NCBI GenBank assembly: GCA_019009955.1
Contig: CM032231.1
Span: 94,162,501-94,226,500, forward strand
DNA from: Riptortus pedestris
Taxonomy: Eukaryota > Arthropoda > Insecta > Hemiptera > Alydidae
Direction: 5' to 3'
DNA: 64,000 nucleotides
The stretch's first letter is position 1; each line of letters starts with the position of its first letter. A program made the translations under genes and the position numbers. A model generated the notes under the pieces. It saw only the letters and a list, made by a program, of their open reading frames with translations, was not told the origin of the DNA and searched no databases. Below are positions 1 to 13,712 of this stretch, in pieces.

Positions 1-782
1 ATAAGGTAAGGCCAATTATTGCATGTGACATTTAGTTACAGCAGGCTGAAAGAAGAATGTTCAATAGCAGACTAAATATTGACATACGAGCAGGAGCAAC
101 AGGTGCCTCCCACCTGCCAAAGATTTACGTCGTCCGTATGACAGGGCTTTTTACTCCTACATATTCCAGTTTTTCTGGACATACCAAAGGCGATAGAAGG
201 GTGTGGTACTGACCACCCCGAAGCCAGCTTGTAGACACAGTATGTCACAAGGAGAACAGGGCATCTTGTCTATTGTCAGAATCTTTTGTTGTTGCTCTCC
301 TATCTGATCCTGTGTCTTTGTGTCGTTGTCGTCTACCTCTCATGATGGATATAGCAAGGCTTCTGTTTACAACTGTGATTTGTCTAATCTCGTCCAGTAG
401 GTGGACAAACTGGAAGTTGTATTGATTTCACTAGAGTCCTTCACACCCATTAAAAGAAACTACCAAAACGAAATGTTCACAACAGTGTCGCGAGCCATGT
501 AATTCGACCAATTTTGATTTATATGTATAGTTATCATCATCAATCATCAAAATCTAAAACCTACGCCTTGTTACAGATCCACTGAAATTTTTTGAAACAC
601 ATATCAAAATACACTTTTCATGTCACAGAAATTTATAGTCGTTACCATCTTAAAACATAATTTCTCTGACTATACTTTTCCCCTTAACCTAATAACCATA
701 TCTACAAATTTCCTATTGTTGAAATCGTTGTACCTGAAGCAAAGAGCCACCTTCATTTTCTCTATGCCTTAATGTTATTAGT
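1..782. other. no gene recognised
   Basis: Ordinary AT-rich sequence. I see no long reading frame, tRNA fold or copy of the repeat families found elsewhere in this window. Confidence 0.5.
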
Positions 783-981
783 TCACGTCAACTGAAGCTG
801 ATCGGGCTGAGTTATCTACAGGTTATCATACCTGTCTAGCCAGGATAGGACTAAGGATTTTAGTTAGTGAGCTCGCCACATAACTAATTTCCTATTGCCC
901 ACACGGGAATCAAACCAATGATTCTAGATTTGCCAAGATTATTGGGATTCAACGTTTAATTCACATGGCTAACCTGAGCTC
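783..981 (-). repeat. tRNA-derived SINE, diverged copy
   Basis: This is a diverged minus-strand copy of the SINE best seen at 22459-22691. Recognisable blocks are the tail-side motif for 'ataacccgccccgattagc' (here with several changes), the central 'cctattgccc' block, and the head 'ggctaacctgagct'. It is intact in layout but clearly old. No target duplication was found. Confidence 0.7.
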
Positions 982-1316
982 CGAAATATGCCTTTTTTGA
1001 CATTCTTGGAGAAATCTCCAACGTTTTTAATGCCAATCGAAAAAGTTCTCTTTTGTGAAGAATCCTATTTTCACGTCCATGAAGATGTAAATTTTCTAAC
1101 GAATGACTCGGCAAACATTTCTTTTAGTAGCCATATATGTTAAAATACTCTTTTTATTTTAGAATTTTGGGTTTGGTAAAATCATTCTTCCACTATGAAG
1201 TAATGTTGCAATATTTATGATGCATCCCCAGTAACAAGCATGTCGTTTTTTATTTGTCGCTTACCTCATTTTAATATTGTTTTGTTTTTTTCCTCTACTA
1301 CTAAATCTATTAAAGT
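982..1316. other. no gene recognised
   Basis: AT-rich sequence between a SINE and the large CT array, with no supported feature. Confidence 0.4.
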
Positions 1317-1893
<577 letters not shown>

Positions 1894-2918
1894 CTGTGAT
1901 CCATGACACGTGTTGAGATTAGTGATAAGGTTGACAGAGCTTCCACTGGCACAAATGATTTTTCTTCACAAAATTTATCAGAAAAGTTACTAATATAATT
2001 AAAATTGATGATGATGACAAATTGAACATGTGATTTGTCCATGGGTGGCGTGGCAGCCAATCAGTCTGTCGGTGGCAATTTGCTAGCTGTCAGAGTGTTA
2101 GGGAGGGCTTTTCCTCTGAGGGTCCTTAACATATGATGACCCATTAGTCAGAACCCATTGACAAATATGACAATAGTAATTTCCGGTCACTGTTATTTAA
2201 GTCTGCTCGTTTCTTGTGTCAGTAATCAAAGGCGGCAGTTCTCAAGGTCAGAAAATAAAATGCCGTTGGAAAACGTTCATCTCAACACCATTATTCTTTT
2301 ATATAGCTTTATTAGCACAATGTGTCATAAATGTACGAGCAAATTAATACGTACACAGCAAGAGTAACGCAAATTAATCCAACAAGAAACTACTAATTAG
2401 TATGGGTTATAAGAAAAGTATTTTTTTTTAATACAAAATTATATTTAAAACATGCTAGAATGGTTCAGATATTGAGAAACCAACATACTTGCCAAAATTA
2501 AAATGTTTGATAATTGATTTCAAAAGTTCACTACACAAAGCTGTGCCTATTTGATCTTCTAGGGGTTAATAGATATAAATCTTCTTCCCTCTCATTATCA
2601 ACTATTGACAATTAAGGTGTGAGTAGAGAATAATTTGTTTTAATCAAGCCTTAAGCCAATTAAAAATTCTTCATCTGATGAAAGCCAAAGAGAATTTATT
2701 GTTGCTAGGAAAGTAATTTAAACCAAAAGACAAACAATGTATGAACTTGTTTGCACAATATAATAAAAAAGGTGCCATACGTATTATCAATAAAAAATTT
2801 AGAAGATATTAAAGTGGTGTATTAATACTCCATTCTGAAACCCTCTCCTTTAAATGAGAACACTTACAAAAACTGACATGGAAGGTATATTGAAGGTCTG
2901 GGTTTGCGATCATACATA
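1894..2918. other. no gene recognised
   Basis: AT-rich sequence with a slightly GC-richer patch near 2040-2130. Short reading frames only; none resembles a known family. Confidence 0.4.
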
Positions 2919-3038
2919 TTAGCAGATTTCCCTTAAGGGAAATCAGCTATTGAGGTCGTACTCATGATGCGAGTTTTGAAAAATTTCCTCAAATATCCAT
3001 CGATCCTACCCAGGAGATGACGAAAATGGGGGCCGTTC

Positions 3039-3104
<66 letters not shown>

Positions 3105-3450
3105 ATATATATTCAAAATATCTCCGTTATTATGCATCGGATCGAAAAATTGTACAGAATCAACCTTATTGTAAATTAAATTAACTATAAATATTGTTCT
3201 ATACATTTATTCAGTATCTTGAATATTAACCGAGATATTTGCATTTGTATTGTGTGTGTGGTCGACGGAACCCCGCCATGTTCCGGACTCTCCGCCGAGA
3301 GCTCTGGTGGCCGTTTCCAGAACTATTCGTCCCTCGTGAATAGGTTTAGAGATCCCTTCCTACTACAGCTGTTATTAGGCGGATTTCTCTATTGTAAAAC
3401 TTCACGTGGGAAATCTGCTTAGTTTACGCAGCCCCTGCGTGACGGACTTT
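2919..3450 (+). mobile_element. Helentron-like (HINE) non-autonomous element, complete
   Basis: Both ends are present. The 5' terminus is TTAGCAGATTTCCC, followed by a palindrome centred on CTTAAG. A perfect (AT)n array lies at about 3043-3112. The 3' end has the inverted partner GGGAAATCTGC, the stem-loop ACGCAGCCCCTGCGT at 3426-3440, and a terminal GACTTTT. Between about 3260 and 3390 it carries a GC-richer cargo segment distantly related to the cargo of the copies at 28586 and 41048. No protein is encoded, so mobility would depend on a Rep/helicase supplied in trans. Confidence 0.8.
3043..3112. repeat. (AT)n microsatellite inside HINE copy
   Basis: About 70 bp of AT repeat at the usual internal position of the element family. 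Confidence 0.95.
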
Positions 3451-5353
3451 TCTAAGAAATACATATTGAGATAATAAAAAGGAGGACACAGACATTTATT
3501 TAATCTAAATAATTACTCGTAATCTTTGAAAGAAATTACAATATCTCCTTCCCAAAGAAGTAATTAAAATGTTAAAATCCCGTACAATATAACGAATTGC
3601 GTTACTAATTCGTGTGTGCGTGTGTACAATAGTCTAAAACAAATTTTTAAACTTGTTCCTTGGATTTACATCATCCTCATTCCAGGATTTGTCGCAAAAT
3701 TTATAGTTTCACATAGTTTTAAAATAATGCTTTCTCAGTTTTATTTCGGTATATTTTATACTATGTTTTAATAATTTTTAAAACATTATGGAAAGTTATG
3801 GAATTGAATATAAATGATACTGTGCAACATCGCCTCGTAAAATAAGTTTCGTAAAATAAATAAATAACTTAAAATATTCAAATCTTACTTTAACAGAATA
3901 TTAAAATCCTATAACAATATTAAAATCAATGTGAAAGCAGATAAAGAAACCAATAATGCCCGCAACTCTAACAGTGCCACCATCGAATTCAAGAGACGTC
4001 CAAAAATATGTTTGAAGAATACTGAACCAAAAGTGGCTCACAAGATGGCTATCGTTAAAGTGCAATTTAGAAAAGCCAACCCAAATATCAGGAAAAGGGA
4101 AACTTCATCCAAAAGTAACCGCCACGAAATAGTACCGACTCGTGTAAGAATTGGTCACACGGCTTATCTCCTAAAAACCTTCTTTAACCATCTACCGAAA
4201 TTGAAAATCAAACGTGCTAGTAGTGCATTGCCCTTTCTTCAACAAGGCCAGAGAAATGAAGAATATCGAATCTTCTCTATATGAAATTCTGAAGAATAAA
4301 GAAAATAAGAATGAAAGAAATTCTCTGGATTTACACAGTAGGTCTACTTTGCTCTAAACTACGTTTTTTTTTTTGACAGAATGCACTTTCCGAGCAACTA
4401 AAATTATTTAAATTAACAATGGTCACCTAAAAAAGATAAACAGAGTACAAAATTAAAATACAAGGTAACGGTCACAGAATATCACATAAAAACGGGGGAT
4501 GTCAATACATAAAAACATAACTAGCTAGTTAACATTTAAAACAATTAAAGAAATTTAAAGAACTACATTGATAAAATTCCCTGCTAAAAACAAAAAACAT
4601 ATTAACGTAATAAGAGAATTATTAAAAAACAACATAAATTGATTACATGGACAACTAAAAGAAAAATTATATCAAGGACTTAACTTAAAAACAAGAGCTA
4701 AAAAGGTTTAACAGAGGAAAATGTCCCTGGAAGAAACAACATAAAGCAAAAACCAAAGAGTCGATTGAGAGGATTAGAGAGTAGAGACCTTTTTGAAGAG
4801 CGTTAGAAAAAGGATAGGAAGAAAATGCTCTTCAAAACCTATTTAAGTTCCTTAATACGACTGTAAACGCTTCTAATGCAATATAAACTTTGCTATCTGC
4901 TAATGACTCTCCGAGTAGAAACTGTATCATATACAAATAAAAAATAAACACAGACGTAGTGCAATCCTTATGAAGTTATATGTGAAAAGAAATACAAATA
5001 GGCTGTGTCACAGTCAACTTAATCCGGGAAGACAGACGGTTAGTTCTTTCTTCGTCTTTGGGCGTTTTTTCAGTAGTTTTTTCCCCAGCCTCCTCATCAA
5101 GGACCGCCATGAGCTATCAACATCTTCCATAAAAACGTAAGCTTGCAGACAAGCAAAAACTGACATACAGGCAGACTAATCACTCTGCCCCTGACTGATT
5201 GCCTGTTGACAACAACCATACAGAAATCAAATGCAGACTTGCTGTCCGCCTTTTTCTTAAATCTGGGATATTATAACATCAAATCTGAGACAAACTTCCT
5301 TTTACAGGTTACATCCATGTCTAGCTATTCATTGTGTGTTTGTATGTCGTTTA
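3451..5353. other. unique AT-rich region with a possible LINE scrap
   Basis: No gene recognised. A 117-codon plus-strand reading frame at 3931-4284 is lysine/arginine-rich. It contains a short stretch, TRVRIGHTAYLL near residue 90, reminiscent of the C-terminal tail (TRLRIGH pattern) of RNase H-bearing LINEs, but the rest matches nothing I know. It is best treated as an old retroelement scrap or chance. Confidence 0.25.
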
Positions 5354-5870
5354 TTAGCAGATTTTCTTCAAGGGAAATCAGTTGATGAGCTTGTACTCAT
5401 GTCGCGATTGTCGTAAAATTTCATCAAATGTTCATGGATCCTACCAAGGAGATAACAAAAATGAGGTTAGTAAAGAATGATATAAAAACACATGCACACA
5501 CAAACTTGTCTGTTAATGCTCTAGTAGTAGCAGTTTTTGTTAGGTCTCTACCAAACTCGATATAAAGGTTTCATGTAAAACTAAAGATCTTGTTTTCCAA
5601 CGGCAGAAATTGGACTGGAGGAAGGGGGCTTAGAAGGAGGAATTCGAAAATGCAATAAATCTCCTTTTTTTATAAACTAATCTTCTTAACAAATTGATAC
5701 TCTACAATTATTAATTTATACATTTTCTCGTAACCCAAAAATTAATTAAGTACTTTCATGCGTTCAGTATTCAGTAAACCCTCAATTGTAGTCATCGAAT
5801 TTTTATTTAGAAATAGAGAACATATGGTGAGCATGGGTATCAGTATTCTGTATATTTTATAGTTTTAAGT
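5354..5870 (+). mobile_element. HINE-like element, 3' end missing
   Basis: Starts with TTAGCAGATTTTCTTCAAGG, a variant of the family 5' terminus, and follows the family consensus through the 'catggatcctacc' block and the poly-G/TTTAGA block. It breaks off after the 'atggtgag' block before the 3' hairpin. Instead of an AT array it has only a short CA-rich stretch near 5490. Confidence 0.7.
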
Positions 5871-5900
5871 ATTATATAAGAGCACATTTTTAGCCTATTA

Positions 5901-6123
5901 TTTTATTTATTTATTAACGTCCACTTTATGCTACTAAGGCTAATTGGAATGGGATATCTAATGGTTACCACCCTTTTCTAGTCAGGGTGGGACTAAGGAT
6001 TTTCTTTAATGAATTCGTCACTAAATAAAATCCTATTGCCCAGGCGGGAATCGAACTCGCCACTCTATGATTACAGTGTGAGATTAAAGCTAACGCTTTA
6101 ACTCACATAGCCAACCTGTTAAT
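5901..6123 (-). repeat. tRNA-derived SINE
   Basis: Minus-strand copy of the SINE family. It has a B-box-like GGCGGGAATCGAACT complement near 6040 and an A-rich tail at 5901-5920. A 7-bp direct repeat CCTATTA flanks it (5894-5900 and 6124-6130), consistent with a target-site duplication. The first few bases of the head are altered. Confidence 0.75.
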
Positions 6124-6184
6124 CCTATTAAAATTGCAATAAATGATTGTATATTAACTCATCAATCTCTGTATATATAGAATA

Positions 6185-6595
6185 TACAATAATTCAACAA
6201 TATCTCTATATCCATAAACAAAAGCACAATATCTTTAACTTAATACAAACAGAGATACCTCTATCCATGTACAAGAGAACAATACCCTATCCGTAAAGTA
6301 AAACACAATATTTCTATCCATATAGAAGAATACAATACCCTTTCAGTAAACTATCATCATTTATATCCGTAAACTAAAGCAAAATATCTCTATCGGTAAA
6401 CAAAAACAGAATATCTCTATACGGAAACAAAACATTATATGTCTATATTCGAAGAAAAGCACAATATCTTTATCATAATTTACACCAAAATACCTCTGTC
6501 CATAATACAATACAGCATCCGTCAACTAAAACACAATATCTTTATCCGTAAACTAAAACACAATTTCTCTATCCTTACTCAAAACACAATAAACC
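6185..6595. repeat. degenerate tandem repeat, about 30-bp unit
   Basis: About a dozen imperfect units built on 'caatatctctatccgtaaac' plus an A-rich spacer follow each other without other sequence. Unit length varies around 26-32 bp. Confidence 0.7.
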
Positions 6596-7197
6596 AGTAA
6601 ATACACGCATATTAATTAAGTAACTTTGTGGAATGCACATATTTCAATGAGACAACTAATTTTGTTTTAAAGGTTTAGATATTTTAATTAGGGTTTTATT
6701 TATTAACAAGCATTTAATAATTTTAACCATTATGCAAAATCCGTTTTTTTGCTCATTATATATTGTATTATTTATGGTTGATAGTACCTCTGACAGTGAG
6801 AGTGTAGACTGCCGAAACGCTAAACGCTTAAAAGTTTAATGTGAGGAGGCAAAGAAATGTGTATTTGATAAATCTAATAATACTAGTAAATGCAAAATGA
6901 AATATTTTTCAACAAGATTAACAAGATGTGGACAGTAAGCGTAGTAGGATTTCTGTGAGCAACATACCAATAAATTCATTAGATGGTATCACGTTTTTCG
7001 AAGAGCACTGGATCATAGTCACACTAAATTAAAAGCATTGAAGAGCCGCCTTCATACTCAGAAATGTTTTCTTGATAAGAACTATAACATACGACAATGT
7101 CGTTATTTTTGTCACTGTTACAATTCGTTATGACGAGAGAAAATTTATGAGTACCGCCAGCTACGCATTTCATTATAAAGGAAATCATAAGTGGTTA
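6596..7197. other. no gene recognised
   Basis: AT-rich sequence with no supported feature. Confidence 0.4.
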
Positions 7198-7806
7198 TTA
7201 GCAGAGGAAATCTGCTATTGAGGTTATACTCATGACACCATGTCCATCAAGGACCATTCATATATATATATACTATTTAAAGACTGGAATTTAACCAGGA
7301 TCAGGGGGGGGGGTGAGAGAGGGAATTTGAAAAATTAAAATATCTCCGTTGTATTCATACCGAAAAATGTTAAAGTTTAAAGTTTAATCTTTGTGCTCTA
7401 TTCATGCTCTACGATGCTTTCCTATAAATCTTTTTAAGTACCTCAAATATTAATTGGCCTCAGGGTAGCCATGTGAGTAAAAGCGTTGACTTTAATCTCA
7501 CATGGTCAACCTAGATTGGCGACTTCGATTCCCACCTGGGCAATAGAAATTTATTTAGAGACGGAATTCATCAATTAAAATCCTTCGTCCCACCATGGCT
7601 AGAAAAGTGTGGTTACTTGTAGATAACCAGTCTCAATTAGCGTTAATTGTAAAAAGTTGACGTTTATAAATAATTTAATTTTCAAATGTTAAGCTAATCA
7701 TTCCTCCTTTATTATTTTCAGCCTTCAGTAAACCCCCACTTCTACTCAGTGCAGTTTTACGTGGGAAATCTGCTTAGTTTACGCAGCCCCTGCGTCACTG
7801 ACTTTC
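7198..7806 (+). mobile_element. HINE-like element interrupted by a SINE
   Basis: A damaged 5' end (TTAGCAGAGGAAATCTGC) keeps the terminal inverted motif. The 3' end has GTGGGAAATCTGC, the hairpin ACGCAGCCCCTGCGT at 7781-7795 and a terminal GACTTT. A SINE at 7454-7681 is inserted in its 3' half. The element's own AT array is reduced to about 12 bp near 7260. Confidence 0.75.
7454..7681 (+). repeat. tRNA-derived SINE nested in HINE
   Basis: Plus-strand SINE with an A-box-like 'tagccatgtgagtaaaagcg' and a B-box-like 'cgattcccacc'. Flanks TCAAATATTAA (7443-7453) and TCAAATGTTAA (7682-7692) form an 11-bp target duplication with one mismatch, and they rejoin the host element's consensus. Confidence 0.8.
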
Positions 7807-10586
7807 TTGTATTTTATCCAAATCTTACCCCCCACAAAACAACGACAAGGCATTCTTTTTTGCTATCTCATGTAAATTGGCCATTGGGCATCGTATTCAA
7901 GTATTATGTGTTAGTCCTCTTAGGTTATCAACTTGCAGAAAATAAACGAAGTTAAGTTGGTGCTAATAAAATAATTATCGCCAACTAATATATACGGATA
8001 CGATCAAAGTCAAATACAAATCATGCAAAAGTTAATATGTGGCTTGACCTATTACTTCATGAGCTGAATCAAATCTTATGGTCATTTCATTAGCGTGTTT
8101 TCTGCCTTTGTGGAAAAAAGGTAGCAGACTAAAGACCATTGTTCTTCCATCTTGGTTCTTAAGATGCATGCAATTTGCTCGCTTGCTTCCTCAGATTTAC
8201 AATGATTCGTCTGGCTCGAAGGATCTCAAATGGCAATACGCCAATTCAAAGGAGACCACTCAACTAGACAATGGGCGTCGAAAAATATATTCAAGAAGAA
8301 CAAGCGGTGGTGGATAGGCGAACGGAAGTTGTCTGACGATGGTAGTGGACGATGTCTACCAGCTGGCACCTTAAACAATAACGGAAACCCCCTGCCTCCT
8401 GGATTTGAATACAATACTGAGGTAAGCACTAGGTGGAGAATACAGAGCTCGCCAAGGAAGCAATCTAGAAGGCAGGTCACGTTGGCAGTGGAAGGCTCGA
8501 TGCCCTATTCATATGGGAGGACCACCCGCCAAAAATAAACATCTATCTGTCAATCTGCTTGTTTGTCACTATATCTCCAAGATTGATCTGTGTCTTTTTA
8601 TACAAATTGACTTTTTTTTTATTGGTCGTTTTGGGATAGCAGGTACAAACAACGGTACAATTTGGTACCCTGGACGCTCATAAGTTTTTCAAATGAACAT
8701 GTTTCCCCAATATTCCGCCGAACTGAGAATTGCACATTATAATTTTCTTTAGTTACCGGGCTCCTAACTTAGGATTCTGTCTCTTCCACACGTTACAAAA
8801 TTGAATTCTTTTGAATGATTACGTGAATGAAGAAAACTCTGACCTATACTATACAGGAAGACCTTCACGGTCCTTCTTAACATTATAATCAAAGTCATTT
8901 GTACTGAACGTGTCTTAATGTTTCCGAACCGACGTTTCGCAAGTCATATTTCTAGTGAGGCTACTCCAAAAATCATATTTTAATATTTAAATTGCAAAAG
9001 AGAGCAATAATGTTTAAATACAATAGAATGTTCACAGACTCCTGTCGTCCACTTTTTAAGGAGTCAAAAATAATAACTTTTCCTTCAATATATGTGTACC
9101 AAACAATATTGTTTGTGAAACAAAACGTGAGCTTGTTTTACAAAAATAGTATATCACATAAACATAAAACATTCACATAATCATAAGAATATGCTACAAG
9201 CCTCCAACCACAAACATAAACATTTCCAGAAAAAAAAAACACTTTGATGCTCTCCCCGAATGTATCCAATCTATAGAAAAAATATTCTTTTTTCAAAAAA
9301 AAATTACAGAACTTTATGAATCACTACATTAGAGACACTTGAGGCCTTTATTTAAAAAAATAGAAATAGAAACCAAAACTATAAGAATATCGTTAGATAA
9401 CGGGAAATAAGGTACATAATACAGTCCAGTCAATCTACAAGCTGCTTTATAACCAGTTCTCTATGGATATTCTAATAATTTTGGTTTATTTTTATTTGTT
9501 GAATAAAGACGTACAGATACCACTGATGTTGTGAAAGCGGATCAGTATAGAAAGCCTACATTTTATCCTCAAAAGCTGTCCTAGGTCAGTTACCACCACA
9601 ATTAAACCAGGTAAGTGCCAAACTACTTGCCTATATCACCAAACACTAAGGCAACCCTTGTCCCCAGACAATGATTTTCCAATTCATTCTTACAAATTTT
9701 CGCGAAATATCCTTCATCCAGTGAACTAAATCTGTACCTTCATACTTTTTTATGTCTTGATGGCTCACTCAAATCAGAATTCCTGAAATACATATTGTCT
9801 GACTCAAAACAATATTGAAAGCTAGTCTTGGCAAGTGTTGGTTTCTATCCGGGCGGTCGTAAAACACCAAATTCTTCAAGGCAACGTAGGACTCCAGGAA
9901 TTTGGTGTTGATGTTAAGGGGCGTTTTCCGAAATTGTGTTTTTGAAAGGCATAGGCGATTTCCTGGAAGAGTCTACTCTTCTCTCCTATAAACTTCCCAA
10001 GATCAGCACAGGAGCTGTTAAACGTTACCATAAATAAGAATGGCATTTGGATGAATACTAGTATCATGAATAGCACTCTTTTCTAGACAAATAAAAATAG
10101 AAATTGATGGTTGGCATAACAATCATCCCAGCTGTGCCTCAAAAGCTTTGTTTGGGGGAATCTTATTATTAAATAATAATATGATGTGTAGATTTTGAAA
10201 GAACACAACGGTTTTAACTGCATGGCGTTGCCTTTGCATCATCTTTATAAAGTTTTTGAATATTTCAGGGAACTGTTAAATCAAATAGCTCCTCGTACTC
10301 ACATTTTAGCTCGAGTAAAGCTGACTATAGAAGAAGAACAAAACACTTTATTAAAAAACAAAGTTTGGCTGGTAACCGATGGTGACTTGCTGACTGCACA
10401 GCTAAATCATCAATCCCAAGACATAAAAAAATAAAAATAAAAGTAAATGATATTGAAATAAACTGAGTTAAAATGAAGGTAATATTTTCTACAAAAATTA
10501 AACCAAAATAAATACATATACAATGAGGATATAAATTAAAAAATATAAACAACAAACAGTATAAATAATAATAAAAAAAATGGCTA

Positions 10587-10589
<3 letters not shown>
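7807..10589. other. long stretch without recognisable gene
   Basis: No repeat family from the rest of the window is evident. The patch at about 8160-8540 is GC-richer. It carries overlapping reading frames on both strands (102 codons plus, 8230-8538; 84 codons minus), neither with a motif I recognise. It could be a lone exon or a piece of an unknown repeat. The remainder is AT-rich. Confidence 0.3.

Positions 10590-10671
<82 letters not shown>
10590..10671. repeat. (AT)n(GT)n compound microsatellite
   Basis: About 35 bp of AT followed by about 46 bp of TG repeat. It is not inside a recognised HINE copy. Confidence 0.95.
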
Positions 10672-10673
<2 letters not shown>

Positions 10674-11160
10674 TCCATGCAATCCACAAATTTTGGGAAT
10701 TAATTAGCAAAATATAAAAAATTAAAAATGATTCACTTTAATAATATAAACGAAGGAATTGTTAGAGTATTCGCAAATAACCTATTAGAATTTTTATTGG
10801 CTATTACATTTTTCCTGAACCCACACAAACACCATCAATATTTTATTTTTGTTTTGCGAGTATTTACAACGCTTTTTGCGAAGTTACAAATTCACATGAA
10901 GAATTTAATATTGCGAAATACGTTTTCTTCATGTACGCTTTTGGCATTGATAAATAAAGCGTTTTTCGAAAGTTCAAAAACACTATTGTTTGATTAATTA
11001 CATTCATTGTGAACGAATTTCACAAAACTATCAGCCGTAGAAATATATTTGCAGTCTTCTCAACCAATACTAGAATTATATTACTTAACTTCAGAAGATA
11101 TTCTTATAAAATTAATGGCTTCACATTTGAAAAAAAAAAATTAAATACTTCCTGTTTATG
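10672..11160. other. no gene recognised
   Basis: AT-rich sequence; an 89-codon frame at 10728-10997 has no recognisable motif. Confidence 0.35.
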
Positions 11161-11320
11161 CAACTAAAGCTAAAGCTGCTGTTTTCTTATCTGTAAGTTT
11201 CGATCTAGATCGGACTAGGAATGTCATATCCCTATGTCCCTGGGGGAATTGAACCCACGACTTTAAGTTATCCAAGCGTATTAAGACCAACGCCTTAACA
11301 TACAAGGTTAATCTGTGCCC
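11161..11320 (-). repeat. tRNA-derived SINE, diverged
   Basis: The minus strand shows the tRNA-like head (A-box region complement 'ccaacgccttaaca', B-box complement 'gggaattgaacccacg') but a poorly conserved body. It is either an old copy or a related subfamily. Confidence 0.55.
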
Positions 11321-11517
11321 CTAGGTTGGAAATTTTAAGTCAAATTTTGTTAATTCTCTTGGAGAGTTTAGGCACTTAAAGGTTCCATGAAAAAAATAAT
11401 TGGCTAATTAAAACCCGGGTATATCTTCCTTATAAACCTCTTTTTGTTTTCACTAATCCTTGTATGTTTTAGAAGAGAAGTGGCTGTTAAGGTTTCATAT
11501 TTGCATAATGATCTCTC

Positions 11518-11551
<34 letters not shown>

Positions 11552-12330
11552 ACTCGCGCTCTCTTTCTTCTCTCTCCCAGCCAAAGAGAATTAAAAATCG
11601 CACACGCAAGGATTAATTCCCTTTGACAGGAGCGACATTTTGAGAGTCCACAACCACACGATAGGAAAGAAGGACGAAAATATATCATCAACCATAGGAT
11701 CTGGCTTCATTAAAATGTCTCAAGCTACCTCGGCCCACTCCAGGCCGTTTCACGAAACAAATCATTTCTGTTATTTTTTGTAGTCGCCAAACCCAAAACA
11801 GATTGTATCCGGCGGAATGATTTCTGAGTTTGTTTGTTTTTTTTCCCCCTTCGGATATTTTTTTTTTTGGTGGTTGCGTGCGCTTCCTTTGCCTGTTGCC
11901 ATGGAGAGGGTCGTTTCCATGAGTAGAAGGTAATTTAGAGCAGACGCGGGGAGGCGAGCAGGTATAACTGAGGTGCCTTACAAACTGTCTCAGATCATAT
12001 TAAGATACAACAGGTGAATAAGTCTTCAAACGAATGGCCATATATCCCTCCATCTTCGAACAAAAAGTCACAAAGTATATCTCTGGTATGAGGACTTAAT
12101 CTACACCGAACGTTTTCGCTTTGCATTCTTTCAAAAACTATCGTCATATTTCAGTGATACATATGAAGTATATTAGAAATTGAAAAACGTAATCTCGCTC
12201 ACTCATGTCAAAAGGATTAACAAATTTCATTTAGTGGAATTTTGTGTTCCTTCCTTTTTTATTATCCTGTCCATTGATTATATCTAAACAAATCAGTTCA
12301 TACCAAATTACCTAATGTATCATACCAAAA
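11321..12330. other. unique region with a GC-richer island
   Basis: A CT microsatellite lies at 11512-11575. The stretch at 11690-11970 is GC-richer and free of the local repeats. It has no long open frame, and whether it is regulatory, an untranslated exon or neither cannot be read from one sequence. Confidence 0.3.
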
Positions 12331-12990
12331 AAGCTCTTTGCGCAGGGGCTGCGTAAACTAAAGTGTCTCATATCTCCAAATTCTCTGGCTGAAAGCCAAA
12401 AAGTACGAAATACTTGTTTAATATTTGAGTTACGAAAAAAATATATAGAACAGCAAATGTAGAGCATCAGTAGCTTAACAATATTGGCTTTATAAAATCC
12501 CCCCCCCCATTATTCCTGTTGCTATTTCTACCAGTACAATTAAATATCGAGTTTGGTATAGATCAAATAAAGATTTTCGATACCAGAAGGTAAAACCTTA
12601 ATTGATGACATTATCGAACAACGAATTTCCGTCTCATGAAAACAATATTTGGTATTTAAGCTTATAATAAAAAGGTTCATTTTATAACAGCTTATTGCTA
12701 TTATGACATGAGTGGAAGTGGGAGTTTACTGGAGTCTGAAAACTAAAAAAATCTAAATATCTTGGATAATATTCATATAAAAGAAAACTTGTATATAACG
12801 ACATGTATGGGCAATTAAATTTACAAAAAGATTGTATTTATAAAATTTTTCGACATGAACTATAATAACGGAAATTTTTGGAATTTTCGAAATTTCCCTC
12901 CTCTAAACCCCCTCTCCCCCTATCTGATTCCTTAAGCGATATCTTCTAATATTTGTAGATCGATAGGTAAAAGTTAGTAAAACAAAAATT
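12331..12990 (-). mobile_element. HINE-like element, 5' end missing
   Basis: The 3' hairpin end is at the left (GCGCAGGGGCTGCG complement, 12340-12354). The family body then reads through the 'ggtatttaagctt' and 'gagatttcgaattttcg'-type blocks on the minus strand. It decays after the 'cgagtttggtaacg' position. Confidence 0.7.
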
Positions 12991-13029
12991 CGTTTTCTGG
13001 TAAAATCAGACATAATAAGGTTTCCGTTT

Positions 13030-13399
13030 CAGGGACGGGGGGGGGGCAAATTATATCTGTCTTTAATTATGAATCCCGAAAAAAGAAATATATACATATA
13101 TAAACAATTCTATTACAAATTTAATTTCCAACAATTATTGTTCAGAACATTGTTTTTCAAACTCAAATAGTAACCGAGATGTATTTTTCGCTTCCAGCCA
13201 TTTGTAAATCTTCACTCCGTCTGCCATTTTTATTTAGACCACCTGAACCATTAAACATTTCACGCCCAACTTAAGTTTCAAGTCCCGTTTAAATAGGTTT
13301 CTTATTACAGGAGAAATAGAGATTTCACGGACTCTGCTCTGCTGCATCTCCAGCACGTGGAAATGTACTTAGTTTAGATTAGGTCTCCGTGACGGAAAT
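13030..13399 (+). mobile_element. HINE-like element, internal and 3' part, degenerate
   Basis: The poly-G block, 'aaccgagatgtattttt' block and a decayed 3' end (AAATGTACTTAGTTTAGATT, then GTGACGG) are recognisable. The hairpin is mutated. Confidence 0.55.
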
Positions 13400-13559
13400 G
13401 TTTATAGTAATTACTAAATTAATCAAACGTTTTCCATTATGGTTTTCTACATAGTATGAGTAAGACAAATTTTCACTTCTTATTGATGGAGTTTGGTAGA
13501 TATTACTTGTCAAGTAAAATCTTCCGAAGATGCAGTTACAAAAATGTTAAAAAGTTATT

Positions 13560-13712
13560 TACGAACGTCAACTTTATGCTACCATGGCTAATTGGGGCGG
13601 GTTATCTACAGGTCACCACCCTTACCTAGCTAGGTTGGGACTTTGACACTCAATAAATTCCTATTGGTCACGATGGGATCAAACCCTTAACTCGCATGGC
13701 TAACCGGAGCCC
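13560..13712 (-). repeat. tRNA-derived SINE with internal deletion
   Basis: The tail-side and central blocks are well preserved, but the copy jumps from the B-box region directly to 'aactcgcatggctaacc', losing about 50 bp of the tRNA-like region. Confidence 0.7.

Noticed and set aside
3931..4284. 117-codon frame as an independent gene
   Set aside because: One weak LINE-tail-like patch and a basic composition are not enough; it may be a retroelement scrap or chance.
8226..8538. Possible gene at 8.2-8.5 kb
   Set aside because: Overlapping frames on both strands and higher GC, but no motif, splice pattern or paralogue to support a coding call.
10195..10434. 79-codon frame near 10.3 kb with a plausible amphipathic composition
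   Set aside because: No recognisable domain, no paralogue and no clear splice signals.
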